Source: Oscillospiraceae bacterium (lineage in GTDB: Bacteria > Bacillota > Clostridia > Oscillospirales > Acutalibacteraceae). From it: a stretch of 64,000 nt of DNA. Shown here piece by piece: positions 50,257 to 57,567 of the stretch. The notes under the pieces were generated by a model. It was not told the DNA's origin. It made no database searches and saw only the letters and a list, made by a program, of their open reading frames with translations. The stretch is from assembly GCA_012520505.1 (NCBI GenBank), contig JAAYOC010000036.1, positions 50,937 to 114,936 on the forward strand, given 5' to 3'. Position numbers and translations under genes: made by a program. Every line of letters starts with the position of its first letter. Position 1 is the stretch's first letter.

Positions 50257-51153
50257 TTATTTATTGTCAAGACCGAAATTATGAATAAGTCCTTCTCTGT
50301 CTCTCCAGCCTTCTTTTACTTTTACCCAACACTGAAGATTTATATGACCACCAAAAAATTTTTCCATATCCTGTCTTGCATAGGTAGAAATTTTCTTAAG
50401 CATCTGTCCACCCTTGCCAATTATTATACCCTTGTGGCTATCTTTTTCACAATAAATAATTGCTTCTATATCAAGAATTTCTGAATTTTCTCTCTCCTTC
50501 ATTTTTTCTATACTTACTGCAATACCATGTGGTACTTCCTTATCAAGAAGTTTTAACATCTTTTCTCTGATTATTTCCCCTGCGATTACTCTTTCCGGTT
50601 GATCGGTTAAAGTATCCTCCGGGAAAAAATGAACCGATGATTGTGCCATTTTTTTAAGCTCATCCAAAATAATATCAACACCATCTCCTTTAACCGCTGA
50701 AATTGGAACGATTAAATGGAAATCATGAACTTTAGACAGCTCAGCAATTCTTGCTGCAAGAATACTTTTTTTCTCAAGAGTATCAATTTTATTTATTGCA
50801 AGAATTACGGGAATATCTTCTTTTTTCAATTTTTTAAGAAGTTCTTCTTCCTCTAGGCATAATCCCATGTTCGGTTCAATAACAAAAAGGCATACGTCTA
50901 CTCCGGCAATACTTTCAGACACAGCCCTTACCATCTTTTCTCCAAGCTTATTCTTTGGCCTATGAAAACCGGGAGTGTCAGTGAAAACCAGCTGACACTC
51001 TCCAATAGTCAATACACCTATAATTTTTGTTCTGGTCGTCTGTGGCCTATTTGAAACAATAGCCACTTTTTGGCCCAGCATCTTGTTTAGCAATGAAGAT
51101 TTGCCCACATTTGGACACCCTACTATTGCAACAAAAACCGTTGTAGTTGACAT
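50257..51153 (-). CDS. era: GTPase Era
   Basis: A 16S rRNA-binding GTPase for 30S assembly. 298 residues: G1 GCPNVGKSSLLNKM, switch PQTTRTKIIG, G3 FTDTPGFHRPKN, G4 AINKIDTLEK, and a C-terminal KH domain (DSHKGIIIGKGGQMLKKISTYARQDMEKFFG). GGAG precedes the ATG, and it lies two bases from ybeY. dgkA and cdd, often found between these genes, are absent. Confidence 0.98.
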   Translation of the reverse strand: MSTTTVFVAIVGCPNVGKSSLLNKMLGQKVAIVSNRPQTTRTKIIGVLTIGECQLVFTDTPGFHRPKNKLGEKMVRAVSESIAGVDVCLFVIEPNMGLCLEEEELLKKLKKEDIPVILAINKIDTLEKKSILAARIAELSKVHDFHLIVPISAVKGDGVDIILDELKKMAQSSVHFFPEDTLTDQPERVIAGEIIREKMLKLLDKEVPHGIAVSIEKMKERENSEILDIEAIIYCEKDSHKGIIIGKGGQMLKKISTYARQDMEKFFGGHINLQCWVKVKEGWRDREGLIHNFGLDNK

Positions 51154-51155
51154 TT

Positions 51156-51659
51156 TTATTCTCCCATATAGTAACTTCCGTCTCTCTTTAAGCCAAGTTC
51201 TGTTAAAGCTTTTTCTTCCTTTTCTCTCATATAGAGTAAGTCAAGACCACCATTTTCATGATCATAACCTAAAAGATGAAGCATTGAATGAACTGTAAGG
51301 TAACCTACCTCACGCTGAAGGCTATGTCCATAACGTTCAGCTTGTTCTATTGCTTTCTCGATTGAAATTACAATGTCCCCAAGTTGTGCACTTCCGGTAT
51401 CGAGATTTACGTCATATGCTCCATCGACACCAAGAGGAAATGAAAGTACATCCGTTTCTTTATCTGTTTTTCTATATTTTTTATTGAGTTGACGAATCTT
51501 CTCATTGTCAACAAGCATCACAGATATTTCAGCATCACCGTCAAATTTTTCCATAACAAGCACTGCTGTACAACAACGACGAATCAACATACGGAGTCCT
51601 TTAGGCACTTTCACGGTTGTTTGCTCATCTGTGATTATGACCTTTACCTTGTTTGCCAT
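51156..51659 (-). CDS. ybeY: Endoribonuclease YbeY
   Basis: A zinc-dependent RNase for 16S 3'-end maturation and rRNA quality control. The three-His motif is HSMLHLLGYDHENGG. DVLSFPL is also conserved. The ATG at 51659 (MANKVKVIITDEQ) has GGGGGG eight bases upstream and overlaps phoH by 35 bases; the track adds 12 codons. 167 residues. Confidence 0.96.
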   Translation of the reverse strand: MANKVKVIITDEQTTVKVPKGLRMLIRRCCTAVLVMEKFDGDAEISVMLVDNEKIRQLNKKYRKTDKETDVLSFPLGVDGAYDVNLDTGSAQLGDIVISIEKAIEQAERYGHSLQREVGYLTVHSMLHLLGYDHENGGLDLLYMREKEEKALTELGLKRDGSYYMGE

Positions 51660-52626
51660 TAGTGCTACCCCCCATTTTTTTTGCATAATCCTCATATGCT
51701 TTTATAATTTCTCCCACTATATGATGTCTGACTACATCAGTTTCATTAAAACGAACAGTTGTTATACCATCTATATCTTTTAATATTTTAGCTGCTTCTT
51801 CAAGACCGGATTTTTTACCGGTTGGTAAATCTATCTGAGTAATATCACCGGTAACGACTACCTTTGAGCCATTGCCAAAACGTGTAAGAAACATCTTTAA
51901 TTGCTCTGTTGTCGTATTTTGAGCTTCATCAAGAATAATAAAACTTTCATCGAGAGTTCTTCCACGCATATAAGCGAGTGGAGCAACTTCTATAACCCCT
52001 CTCTCCATACCGCGCTGAAAACCATCAGCACCAAGAATTTCAAACAAACCATCATATAGAGGTTTCAAATATGGATCCACCTTTTGTTGAAGGTCACCCG
52101 GTAAAAAACCTAAATTCTCGCCCGCTTCTACCGCCGGACGCGTTAGAACAATTCTACTTACTTCTTTAGCTTTAAAAGCCTTAACCGCCATTGCTACAGC
52201 AAGATAAGTTTTACCTGTACCGGCAGGACCGATACCAAACACAACAGTATTGTCCCTTATAGCTTCCACATATTTTTTTTGACCAAAAGTCTTTGCACGA
52301 ACCGGTTTACCACTAGCAGTAATACAAATACAATCTGAGATAAGTTTATCTATTTCTGCGGTAGAGCCCTCTTTAGCAAGACTTATAGTATACCTTACAT
52401 TTTGTTCATCAAGTCTTTCTCCGTTTGAAAGAAGTTTGAGCATTTTTTCAAGTGCTTTGTAAGCATCTGATATTTTTTCTTCTTCGCCACTAAGTTTTAA
52501 AATGTTTTCTCTGGCAATGACAGTAACATCATATTCTTCTTCAAGTATTTTAATGTTTTTATCCAGACTTCCAAAAAGTCCTACTATGTCTGTACCTGTA
52601 TCAAAATGTATGATTTTCTCTGCCAT
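51625..52626 (-). CDS. phoH: PhoH-like ATPase
   Basis: 333 residues: an N-terminal KH-like region, then the ATPase with Walker A FGIGPAGTGKTYLAVAMAVKAFK, the arginine-rich RIVLTRPAVEAGENLGFLPGDLQQKVDPYL and Walker B FIILDEAQNTT. It has a probable RNA-related role together with YbeY. A promoter TTAACT-N17-TATAAT lies at 52694-52666. First gene of phoH-ybeY-era-recO. Confidence 0.96.
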   Translation of the reverse strand: MAEKIIHFDTGTDIVGLFGSLDKNIKILEEEYDVTVIARENILKLSGEEEKISDAYKALEKMLKLLSNGERLDEQNVRYTISLAKEGSTAEIDKLISDCICITASGKPVRAKTFGQKKYVEAIRDNTVVFGIGPAGTGKTYLAVAMAVKAFKAKEVSRIVLTRPAVEAGENLGFLPGDLQQKVDPYLKPLYDGLFEILGADGFQRGMERGVIEVAPLAYMRGRTLDESFIILDEAQNTTTEQLKMFLTRFGNGSKVVVTGDITQIDLPTGKKSGLEEAAKILKDIDGITTVRFNETDVVRHHIVGEIIKAYEDYAKKMGGSTNGKQGKGHNHR

Positions 52627-52665
52627 TCCTCAATAAAACCCTCCAAAAAAATATCAACACCCCAT

Positions 52666-52694
52666 ATTATAATTTACTTTTAATAAAAAGTTAA
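52666..52694 (-). promoter_or_regulatory. phoH operon promoter
   Basis: TTAACT (52694-52689), 17 bases, TATAAT (52671-52666). Confidence 0.6.
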
Positions 52695-52712
52695 TAGACA
52701 TTTTAGCTAAAA

Positions 52713-52733
52713 TTCACAGAATTTTCTTGTGAA
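52713..52733. promoter_or_regulatory. Inverted repeat in the phoH / small-protein divergent region
   Basis: TTCACA-N9-TGTGAA, about 20 bases upstream of the phoH -35. A candidate operator only. Confidence 0.35.
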
Positions 52734-52818
52734 GGGTATGTTATTGAACTTGATAATACCGCTATGTTATGTTATCATTTTTACGTAAATTTTTAGAAGA
52801 AATAGAGGAAAAATAGCT

Positions 52819-53034
52819 GTGAAAAAACTCTTCAATTTTAAAAAATCACCGGCATGTGAATACTGTGCTCATGGTCGTTTTACACCTGATAGTACAGCAA
52901 TTCTTTGTGTCAAAAAAGGGATAATGCTTCCTTCTTCACATTGTAAATTATTTAAATATGATGCATTAAAAAGAAGACCTAGGCAAGCCCCAAAAATTTC
53001 CACTGACTTTTCAGAAGAAGACTTTTCACTTTAA
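52819..53034 (+). CDS. Small cysteine-rich protein, unknown
   Basis: 71 residues with a GTG start after GAGGA. Four cysteines and a histidine (CEYCAHGRF, ILCVKKG, SSHCKLF) suggest a small metal-binding knuckle, followed by a basic stretch (KRRPRQAP) and an acidic tail. Not recognised as a named family. It is followed 18 bases later by the DUF1015 gene, which has its own strong ribosome site, so the two are probably one unit. Confidence 0.7.
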   Translation: MKKLFNFKKSPACEYCAHGRFTPDSTAILCVKKGIMLPSSHCKLFKYDALKRRPRQAPKISTDFSEEDFSL

Positions 53035-53052
53035 ACTTTAAGGAGATTTAAC

Positions 53053-54297
53053 ATGTCAATTTTTAGACCTTTTAAGGCCGTTCGTCCAACACCCGAATAT
53101 GCAAGCCAAGTTGCAGCTCTCCCTTATGATGTTATGACATCGGAAGAAGCAAGAAAAAAAGTAATTGGAAATCCATACTCTTTTCTTCATGTAGATAAGG
53201 CTGAAATAGATCTTCCGGTTGGAACTTACCTTTATGACGATATTGTTTATGAAACAGCAGCAAAAAATCTTGCTAAACTTGAATTAGACGGTATCTGTAA
53301 ACAAGATGAAACAGCTAATTTTTATATTTACCAGCAAACTATGAATGGTCGTATTCAAACCGGTCTTGTAGGTTGTGCTGCAATTGATGAATATATAAAC
53401 GGAAAAATTAAAAGACATGAACTTACTCGTGCTGATAAAGAAGCTGACCGCATCCGTCACGTTGATACCTGTAATGCAAACACAGGACCAATTTTTCTAA
53501 CTTACAAGGGACGAGTTGAAATTGACAACATAATTAACAACATAAAAACAACTCAATCGCCTGTTTATAATTTTGTGTCTGAAGGCGACATAGATAACAA
53601 AATTTGGGTTATAAGCGATGAAGCAACTATATTAAAACTTCAATCTCTCTTCTTAGATGTTGACGCCCTTTACATTGCAGATGGGCATCACAGATGTGCT
53701 TCTGCAGTAAAAGTCGGATTGAAAAGAAGAGAACAAAACCCGGCATATGATAACACTGAAGAATTTAACTTTTTCCTTGCAGTAGTATTTCCTAAAGATG
53801 AGCTTCATATTCTCGACTACAACCGAGTAATTGCCGATTTAAACGGAATGAGCAAAGAAGAATTCTTTGAAAAGATAAATGACAAGTTCCAAATTGAATC
53901 TTATCTCCAAGGAAAACCATATAAGCCGGAAGAACCACATACCTTTGGAATGTATATAGAAGGTAGCTGGTATAAGCTTACAGCAAAAAAAGGAACATAT
54001 GAAGAAAAAGATCCCGTAAAATCTCTTGATGTATCAATTCTTCAAGATAATTTAATTTCCCCTATTCTTGGAATTGATGATCCTCGTACAGATGAAAGAA
54101 TTGATTTTGTTGGTGGAATTCGTGGTCTTTTGGAACTCGAAAAAAGAGCAAACTCTGATATGGTTCTCGCATTTTCAATGTATCCAACACAACTTGATGA
54201 GCTTATTCGTATCGCTGATGCTAATGCACTCATGCCACCAAAATCAACTTGGTTTGAACCAAAACTTTTATCAGGACTCTTTGTCCATAAGCTATAG
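53053..54297 (+). CDS. DUF1015 family protein
   Basis: A 414-residue protein with the DUF1015 start (MSIFRPFKAVRPTPEYASQVAALPYDVM) and the conserved ADGHHRCASAVKV motif (about 218), which resembles an active or binding site. The function is not established. AAGGAG precedes the ATG. In Clostridia it is often near serine-synthesis genes, but none are here. Followed by a 9-bp repeat array and a terminator. Confidence 0.93.
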   Translation: MSIFRPFKAVRPTPEYASQVAALPYDVMTSEEARKKVIGNPYSFLHVDKAEIDLPVGTYLYDDIVYETAAKNLAKLELDGICKQDETANFYIYQQTMNGRIQTGLVGCAAIDEYINGKIKRHELTRADKEADRIRHVDTCNANTGPIFLTYKGRVEIDNIINNIKTTQSPVYNFVSEGDIDNKIWVISDEATILKLQSLFLDVDALYIADGHHRCASAVKVGLKRREQNPAYDNTEEFNFFLAVVFPKDELHILDYNRVIADLNGMSKEEFFEKINDKFQIESYLQGKPYKPEEPHTFGMYIEGSWYKLTAKKGTYEEKDPVKSLDVSILQDNLISPILGIDDPRTDERIDFVGGIRGLLELEKRANSDMVLAFSMYPTQLDELIRIADANALMPPKSTWFEPKLLSGLFVHKL

Positions 54298-54361
54298 AAA
54301 TTATTAAAATTGTAAAAATTAAGGTCATAAAGTCACACAGTCATAAAAACTATAAAAATAA

Positions 54362-54450
54362 CAAAGGTAAAAAAATAACAAAAATAACAAAGACAACAAG
54401 GATAATAAAAATAATAAAGATAACAAAGATGACAAAGATAACAAAGATAA
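54362..54450. repeat. 9-bp tandem repeat downstream of the DUF1015 gene
   Basis: About ten units of CAAAGATAA and close variants (one unit is eight bases), between the stop codon and the terminator. No gene in 54298-54502. Confidence 0.85.
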
Positions 54451-54453
54451 CAA

Positions 54454-54486
54454 AAAACGCTGCACAATTTAGGTGCAGCGTTTTAT
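54454..54486. terminator. Bidirectional terminator
   Basis: AACGCTGCAC and GTGCAGCGTT (10 bp) around a seven-base loop, with A-run before and T-run after; between convergent genes. Confidence 0.9.
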
Positions 54487-54502
54487 TTTTTGTTCTTATT
54501 TA

Positions 54503-54844
54503 CTATCTCCAAACAACATCGTCTGTAGGAGCTATAACTCTATCATTTGTTGGTTGGCCTCCCACATGATTACGTGGTACAGAATGTTTATGTGTAACTT
54601 TATACTTATGAGGCACAGTATATTTGTGTGTTACTGTATACCTGTGTGGAACTTCCCTTGTTTTTTGACCTGGTGTCGGCCAAACAATAGGAGGTTTTTC
54701 CTTTTCTTCATAAATACCATCCCAACCATTGAGGAAAAAATCAATATAAGGATTTTCCTCTGCATTAAGACTGCAACCTGATAGTGAAAACACCATCATT
54801 ACAGAAATAAGAAGAGCAGCTAAACGTGACATTATTTTTTTCAT
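54503..54844 (-). CDS. Small lipoprotein with His/Tyr hexapeptide repeats
   Basis: 113 residues. The lipoprotein signal MKKIMSRLAALLISVMMVFSLSGC ends in a lipobox, so the mature protein is membrane-linked outside the cell. After a linker come five six-residue repeats: VPHRYT, VTHKYT, VPHKYK, VTHKHS, VPRNHV. The regular His and Lys/Arg suggest metal, anion or polymer binding, but no family is recognised. AGGAGG precedes the ATG. Convergent with the DUF1015 gene. Confidence 0.75.
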   Translation of the reverse strand: MKKIMSRLAALLISVMMVFSLSGCSLNAEENPYIDFFLNGWDGIYEEKEKPPIVWPTPGQKTREVPHRYTVTHKYTVPHKYKVTHKHSVPRNHVGGQPTNDRVIAPTDDVVWR

Positions 54845-54925
54845 ATTATTATGTCCTCCTCTATATGAGTCTATAAATCTACCTAAATTTTAACATAATC
54901 TTTTTTACTTGTCGAGTATGATGTT

Positions 54926-55002
54926 TGGTACGCCCGACCGGAGTTGAACCGGTGACCTCAAGAGTCGGAGTCTTGCGCTCTATCCAACTGAGCTACGGGC
55001 GC
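54926..55002 (-). tRNA. tRNA-Arg (anticodon CCG)
   Basis: 77 bases including encoded CCA. The acceptor stem GCGCCCG pairs with CGGGCGT (one G-U), D arm GCTCAGTTGGATAGAGC, anticodon stem CAAGA/TCTTG with loop CTCCGAC (anticodon CCG, codon CGG), T arm CCGGTTCAACTCCGG. Confidence 0.96.
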
Positions 55003-55083
55003 TAATACAAACTTAAAATTCAAACTACTTTACGCAAATCAATATACCCTGCAATTTTCTTATAACCAATTGATTTCTTATAA

Positions 55084-56109
55084 CTAATCAATGTACCCTA
55101 TAATCCTCTTATAGTTATTTAAATATTCCCCTGACAGAATATCCTTCCACCATTTTTCATTTTGTAAATACCAATCAATTGTTTTCTTAATTCCCTCTTC
55201 AAATGTGGTCTCTGGTTTCCAACCAAGTTCTTTTTCCATTTTAGATGCATCAATCGCATAACGAAGGTCATGACCGGGTCTATCTTTTACAAATTCTATC
55301 AAATCTTCAGACTTTCCAAGAACAGAAAGTAAGGTCTTCACAATTTCTAAATTTGTACGTTCAGTATTACCGCCAACATTGTAAACTTCACCGTCTTTGC
55401 CGTTATGAATAATACAATCAATCGCCTTACAATGATCAATTACATATAACCAATCTCTAACATTTTCTCCCTTTCCGTACACTGGAAGTTTTTTTCCTTC
55501 AACTGCATTTGCAATCATTAAAGGTATAAGTTTTTCAGGGAATTGATATGGTCCATAGTTATTAGAACAACGTGAAATTGTAACCGGTGTACCGTATGTT
55601 CTGTGATATGCCAAAACAAGCAAATCAGCAGAAGCTTTTGAAGCTGAATACGGACTACTTGCATGAATAGGTGTTTTTTCTGTAAAAAGAAGATCAGGTC
55701 TATCAAGCGGGAGGTCTCCATACACCTCATCAGTTGATATCTGATGAAAACGTTTTTTACCAAATTTATTGAAAGCATCAAGAAGTACAGATGTACCAAA
55801 TACATTACTTTTTATAAAAATGTCAGGTGTATCAATTGAACGGTCAACATGAGATTCAGCGGCAAAATTTACTACTATATCAAATTCTTCTTGATGAAAG
55901 AGTCTGTAGACCATTGACCTATCGGTTATATCACCTTTAAAAAATTTAAAACGCGGATTTTCAATAAGTGGTTCAAGTGTAGCTAAATTTCCCGCATAGG
56001 AAAGACAATCCAGGCAAACTATCTCTACATCAGGATATTTTTCTAACATATAGTAAATGAAGTTGCTTCCTATGAAACCCGCTCCACCTGTTACTAAAAT
56101 CTTTTTCAT
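55084..56109 (-). CDS. rmlB: dTDP-glucose 4,6-dehydratase RmlB
   Basis: The second step of dTDP-L-rhamnose synthesis. 341 residues: NAD motif VTGGAGFIGSNFIYYMLEKYP, HVDRSIDTPDIFIKSNVFGT, STDEVYGDL and YSASKASADLLVLAYHRTYG (catalytic Tyr-Lys), then RCSNNYGPYQFPEKLIPLMI. GAGGAG precedes the ATG. It lies directly after tsaD (two-base gap), far from rmlAC and rmlD at 10-13 kb, completing the pathway. Confidence 0.97.
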   Translation of the reverse strand: MKKILVTGGAGFIGSNFIYYMLEKYPDVEIVCLDCLSYAGNLATLEPLIENPRFKFFKGDITDRSMVYRLFHQEEFDIVVNFAAESHVDRSIDTPDIFIKSNVFGTSVLLDAFNKFGKKRFHQISTDEVYGDLPLDRPDLLFTEKTPIHASSPYSASKASADLLVLAYHRTYGTPVTISRCSNNYGPYQFPEKLIPLMIANAVEGKKLPVYGKGENVRDWLYVIDHCKAIDCIIHNGKDGEVYNVGGNTERTNLEIVKTLLSVLGKSEDLIEFVKDRPGHDLRYAIDASKMEKELGWKPETTFEEGIKKTIDWYLQNEKWWKDILSGEYLNNYKRIIGYID

Positions 56110-56111
56110 TT

Positions 56112-57125
56112 TTAAAACTCCTCGTTAATAGGCATAGTCGCCCTTGCATTTAAATCTATTTTAGCTAAATTACCTGCTTTGTATTCATAGAACGCTTGTG
56201 CGCCGACCATTGCGGCGTTATCTCCGCAAAGTGAAAGCTCCGGCATATAAAGTTCAAAGCCTTCCTCCTTGCAAAGTGTTGCAAATCTCTCCCGCAAAAC
56301 TGAGTTTGCAGACACACCGCCGGAAAGGACAATTTTTGTTATGCCGAGCTCTTTTGCCGCTTTTGACACGTTATCTGTCAAACAGTCAACAACGGCATTT
56401 ATAACTGCCGCTCCCATGTCGGCGACATCTACGGTCTCGCCTTTTTGTTCGTTATTATGAATCGTATTAATGACAAATGTCTTTAATCCTGAAAAACTAA
56501 AATCATAAGGCGAGCCGTCAACCTTTGGATGTGGCATTTTATATTTGGTAGGGTCTCCGTCCTTTGAAATATTATCTAAATTTACGCCTCCGGGATATGA
56601 TAGTCCTAAAGTCCTTGCAGATTTATCTAAACATTCACCTGCTGCATCATCTCTGGTACAGCCAATTACTTCATAATCTGTATATGATTTTACGCTTACT
56701 ATATGTGTATGTCCGCCGGATACAATTAAAGATAAAAACGGCGGTTCTAAATTCGGATAACAAATATAATTTGCAGCAACATGTGAACGTAAATGATGTA
56801 CCGGGATAAGTGGTTTGTTGTAGCGCATTGCAAGACCTTTTGCAAAATTTACTCCAACAAGCAACGCACCAATAAGGCCCGGTGCAGCTGTTACCGCAAC
56901 GGCGTCAATATCATCAATTGTTAAGTTTGCAATTCTAAAAGCTTCCTTAGTGAGTTTTGAAATTACCTCTACATGTCTTCTGGATGCAATCTCAGGTACT
57001 ACTCCGCCATAGAGCTTATGTTCTTCAATCTGCGATGCAATAACAGATGATAATATTTTTCTACCATCCTCTACCACTGCTACTGCGGTTTCATCACAGG
57101 AAGTCTCAATTGCTAAAATCTTCAT
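56112..57125 (-). CDS. tsaD: tRNA threonylcarbamoyladenosine transferase TsaD
   Basis: Makes t6A37 in ANN-decoding tRNAs together with TsaB, TsaE and TsaC. 337 residues, with MKILAIETSCDETAVAVVEDG, the metal-ligand motif PVHHLRSHVAANYI, LIVSGGHTHIV, YPGGVNLDNISKDG and the C-terminal LCGDNAAMVGA. The partners TsaB and TsaE are not in the window. It follows rimI by four bases. Confidence 0.97.
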   Translation of the reverse strand: MKILAIETSCDETAVAVVEDGRKILSSVIASQIEEHKLYGGVVPEIASRRHVEVISKLTKEAFRIANLTIDDIDAVAVTAAPGLIGALLVGVNFAKGLAMRYNKPLIPVHHLRSHVAANYICYPNLEPPFLSLIVSGGHTHIVSVKSYTDYEVIGCTRDDAAGECLDKSARTLGLSYPGGVNLDNISKDGDPTKYKMPHPKVDGSPYDFSFSGLKTFVINTIHNNEQKGETVDVADMGAAVINAVVDCLTDNVSKAAKELGITKIVLSGGVSANSVLRERFATLCKEEGFELYMPELSLCGDNAAMVGAQAFYEYKAGNLAKIDLNARATMPINEEF

Positions 57126-57129
57126 TTAC

Positions 57130-57564
57130 TTAAAACCTTCTTGTCATAATAAGTGCATCCTCATCCGGATCTCTATAAAATCCGGGTCTTACACCCTCTG
57201 AAATATAATCAAATTTTTTATATAAATTCTGTGCGCCGATATTTGAAAGACGAACCTCTAAAGTTATAAATTCTGCACCCATATCCTTGGCATTCTCAGT
57301 ACAGATAAAAACTAACGACGTGCCTATACCCAATCCCCTATTTGCCTTCGTTACGGCAATGTTTGTAATATATGCTTCACCGTTCACTATGTATGAACCA
57401 ATATAACCTATAACTTTTTCTTCATCAATCGCAACAAAGAAAAAAGCATTCGGGTTGTTTAAATATTCTTCAAAAGAAGCTTTTGACCAAGGTGTTGCAA
57501 AACATTCTACTTCCAGTTCAGCCAACGCATCAAGATGGGTTTCATCCATAGCAATAATTTTCAT
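57130..57564 (-). CDS. rimI: Ribosomal-protein-alanine N-acetyltransferase RimI
   Basis: A GNAT acetyltransferase of 144 residues (CFATPWSKASFEEYL; acetyl-CoA loop VTKANRGLGIGTSLV; EVRLSNIGAQNLYKKFDY; GFYRDPDEDALIMTR). Its place beside tsaD is typical of RimI in Bacillota. It lies three bases after polA. Confidence 0.93.
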   Translation of the reverse strand: MKIIAMDETHLDALAELEVECFATPWSKASFEEYLNNPNAFFFVAIDEEKVIGYIGSYIVNGEAYITNIAVTKANRGLGIGTSLVFICTENAKDMGAEFITLEVRLSNIGAQNLYKKFDYISEGVRPGFYRDPDEDALIMTRRF

Positions 57565-57567
57565 ATT

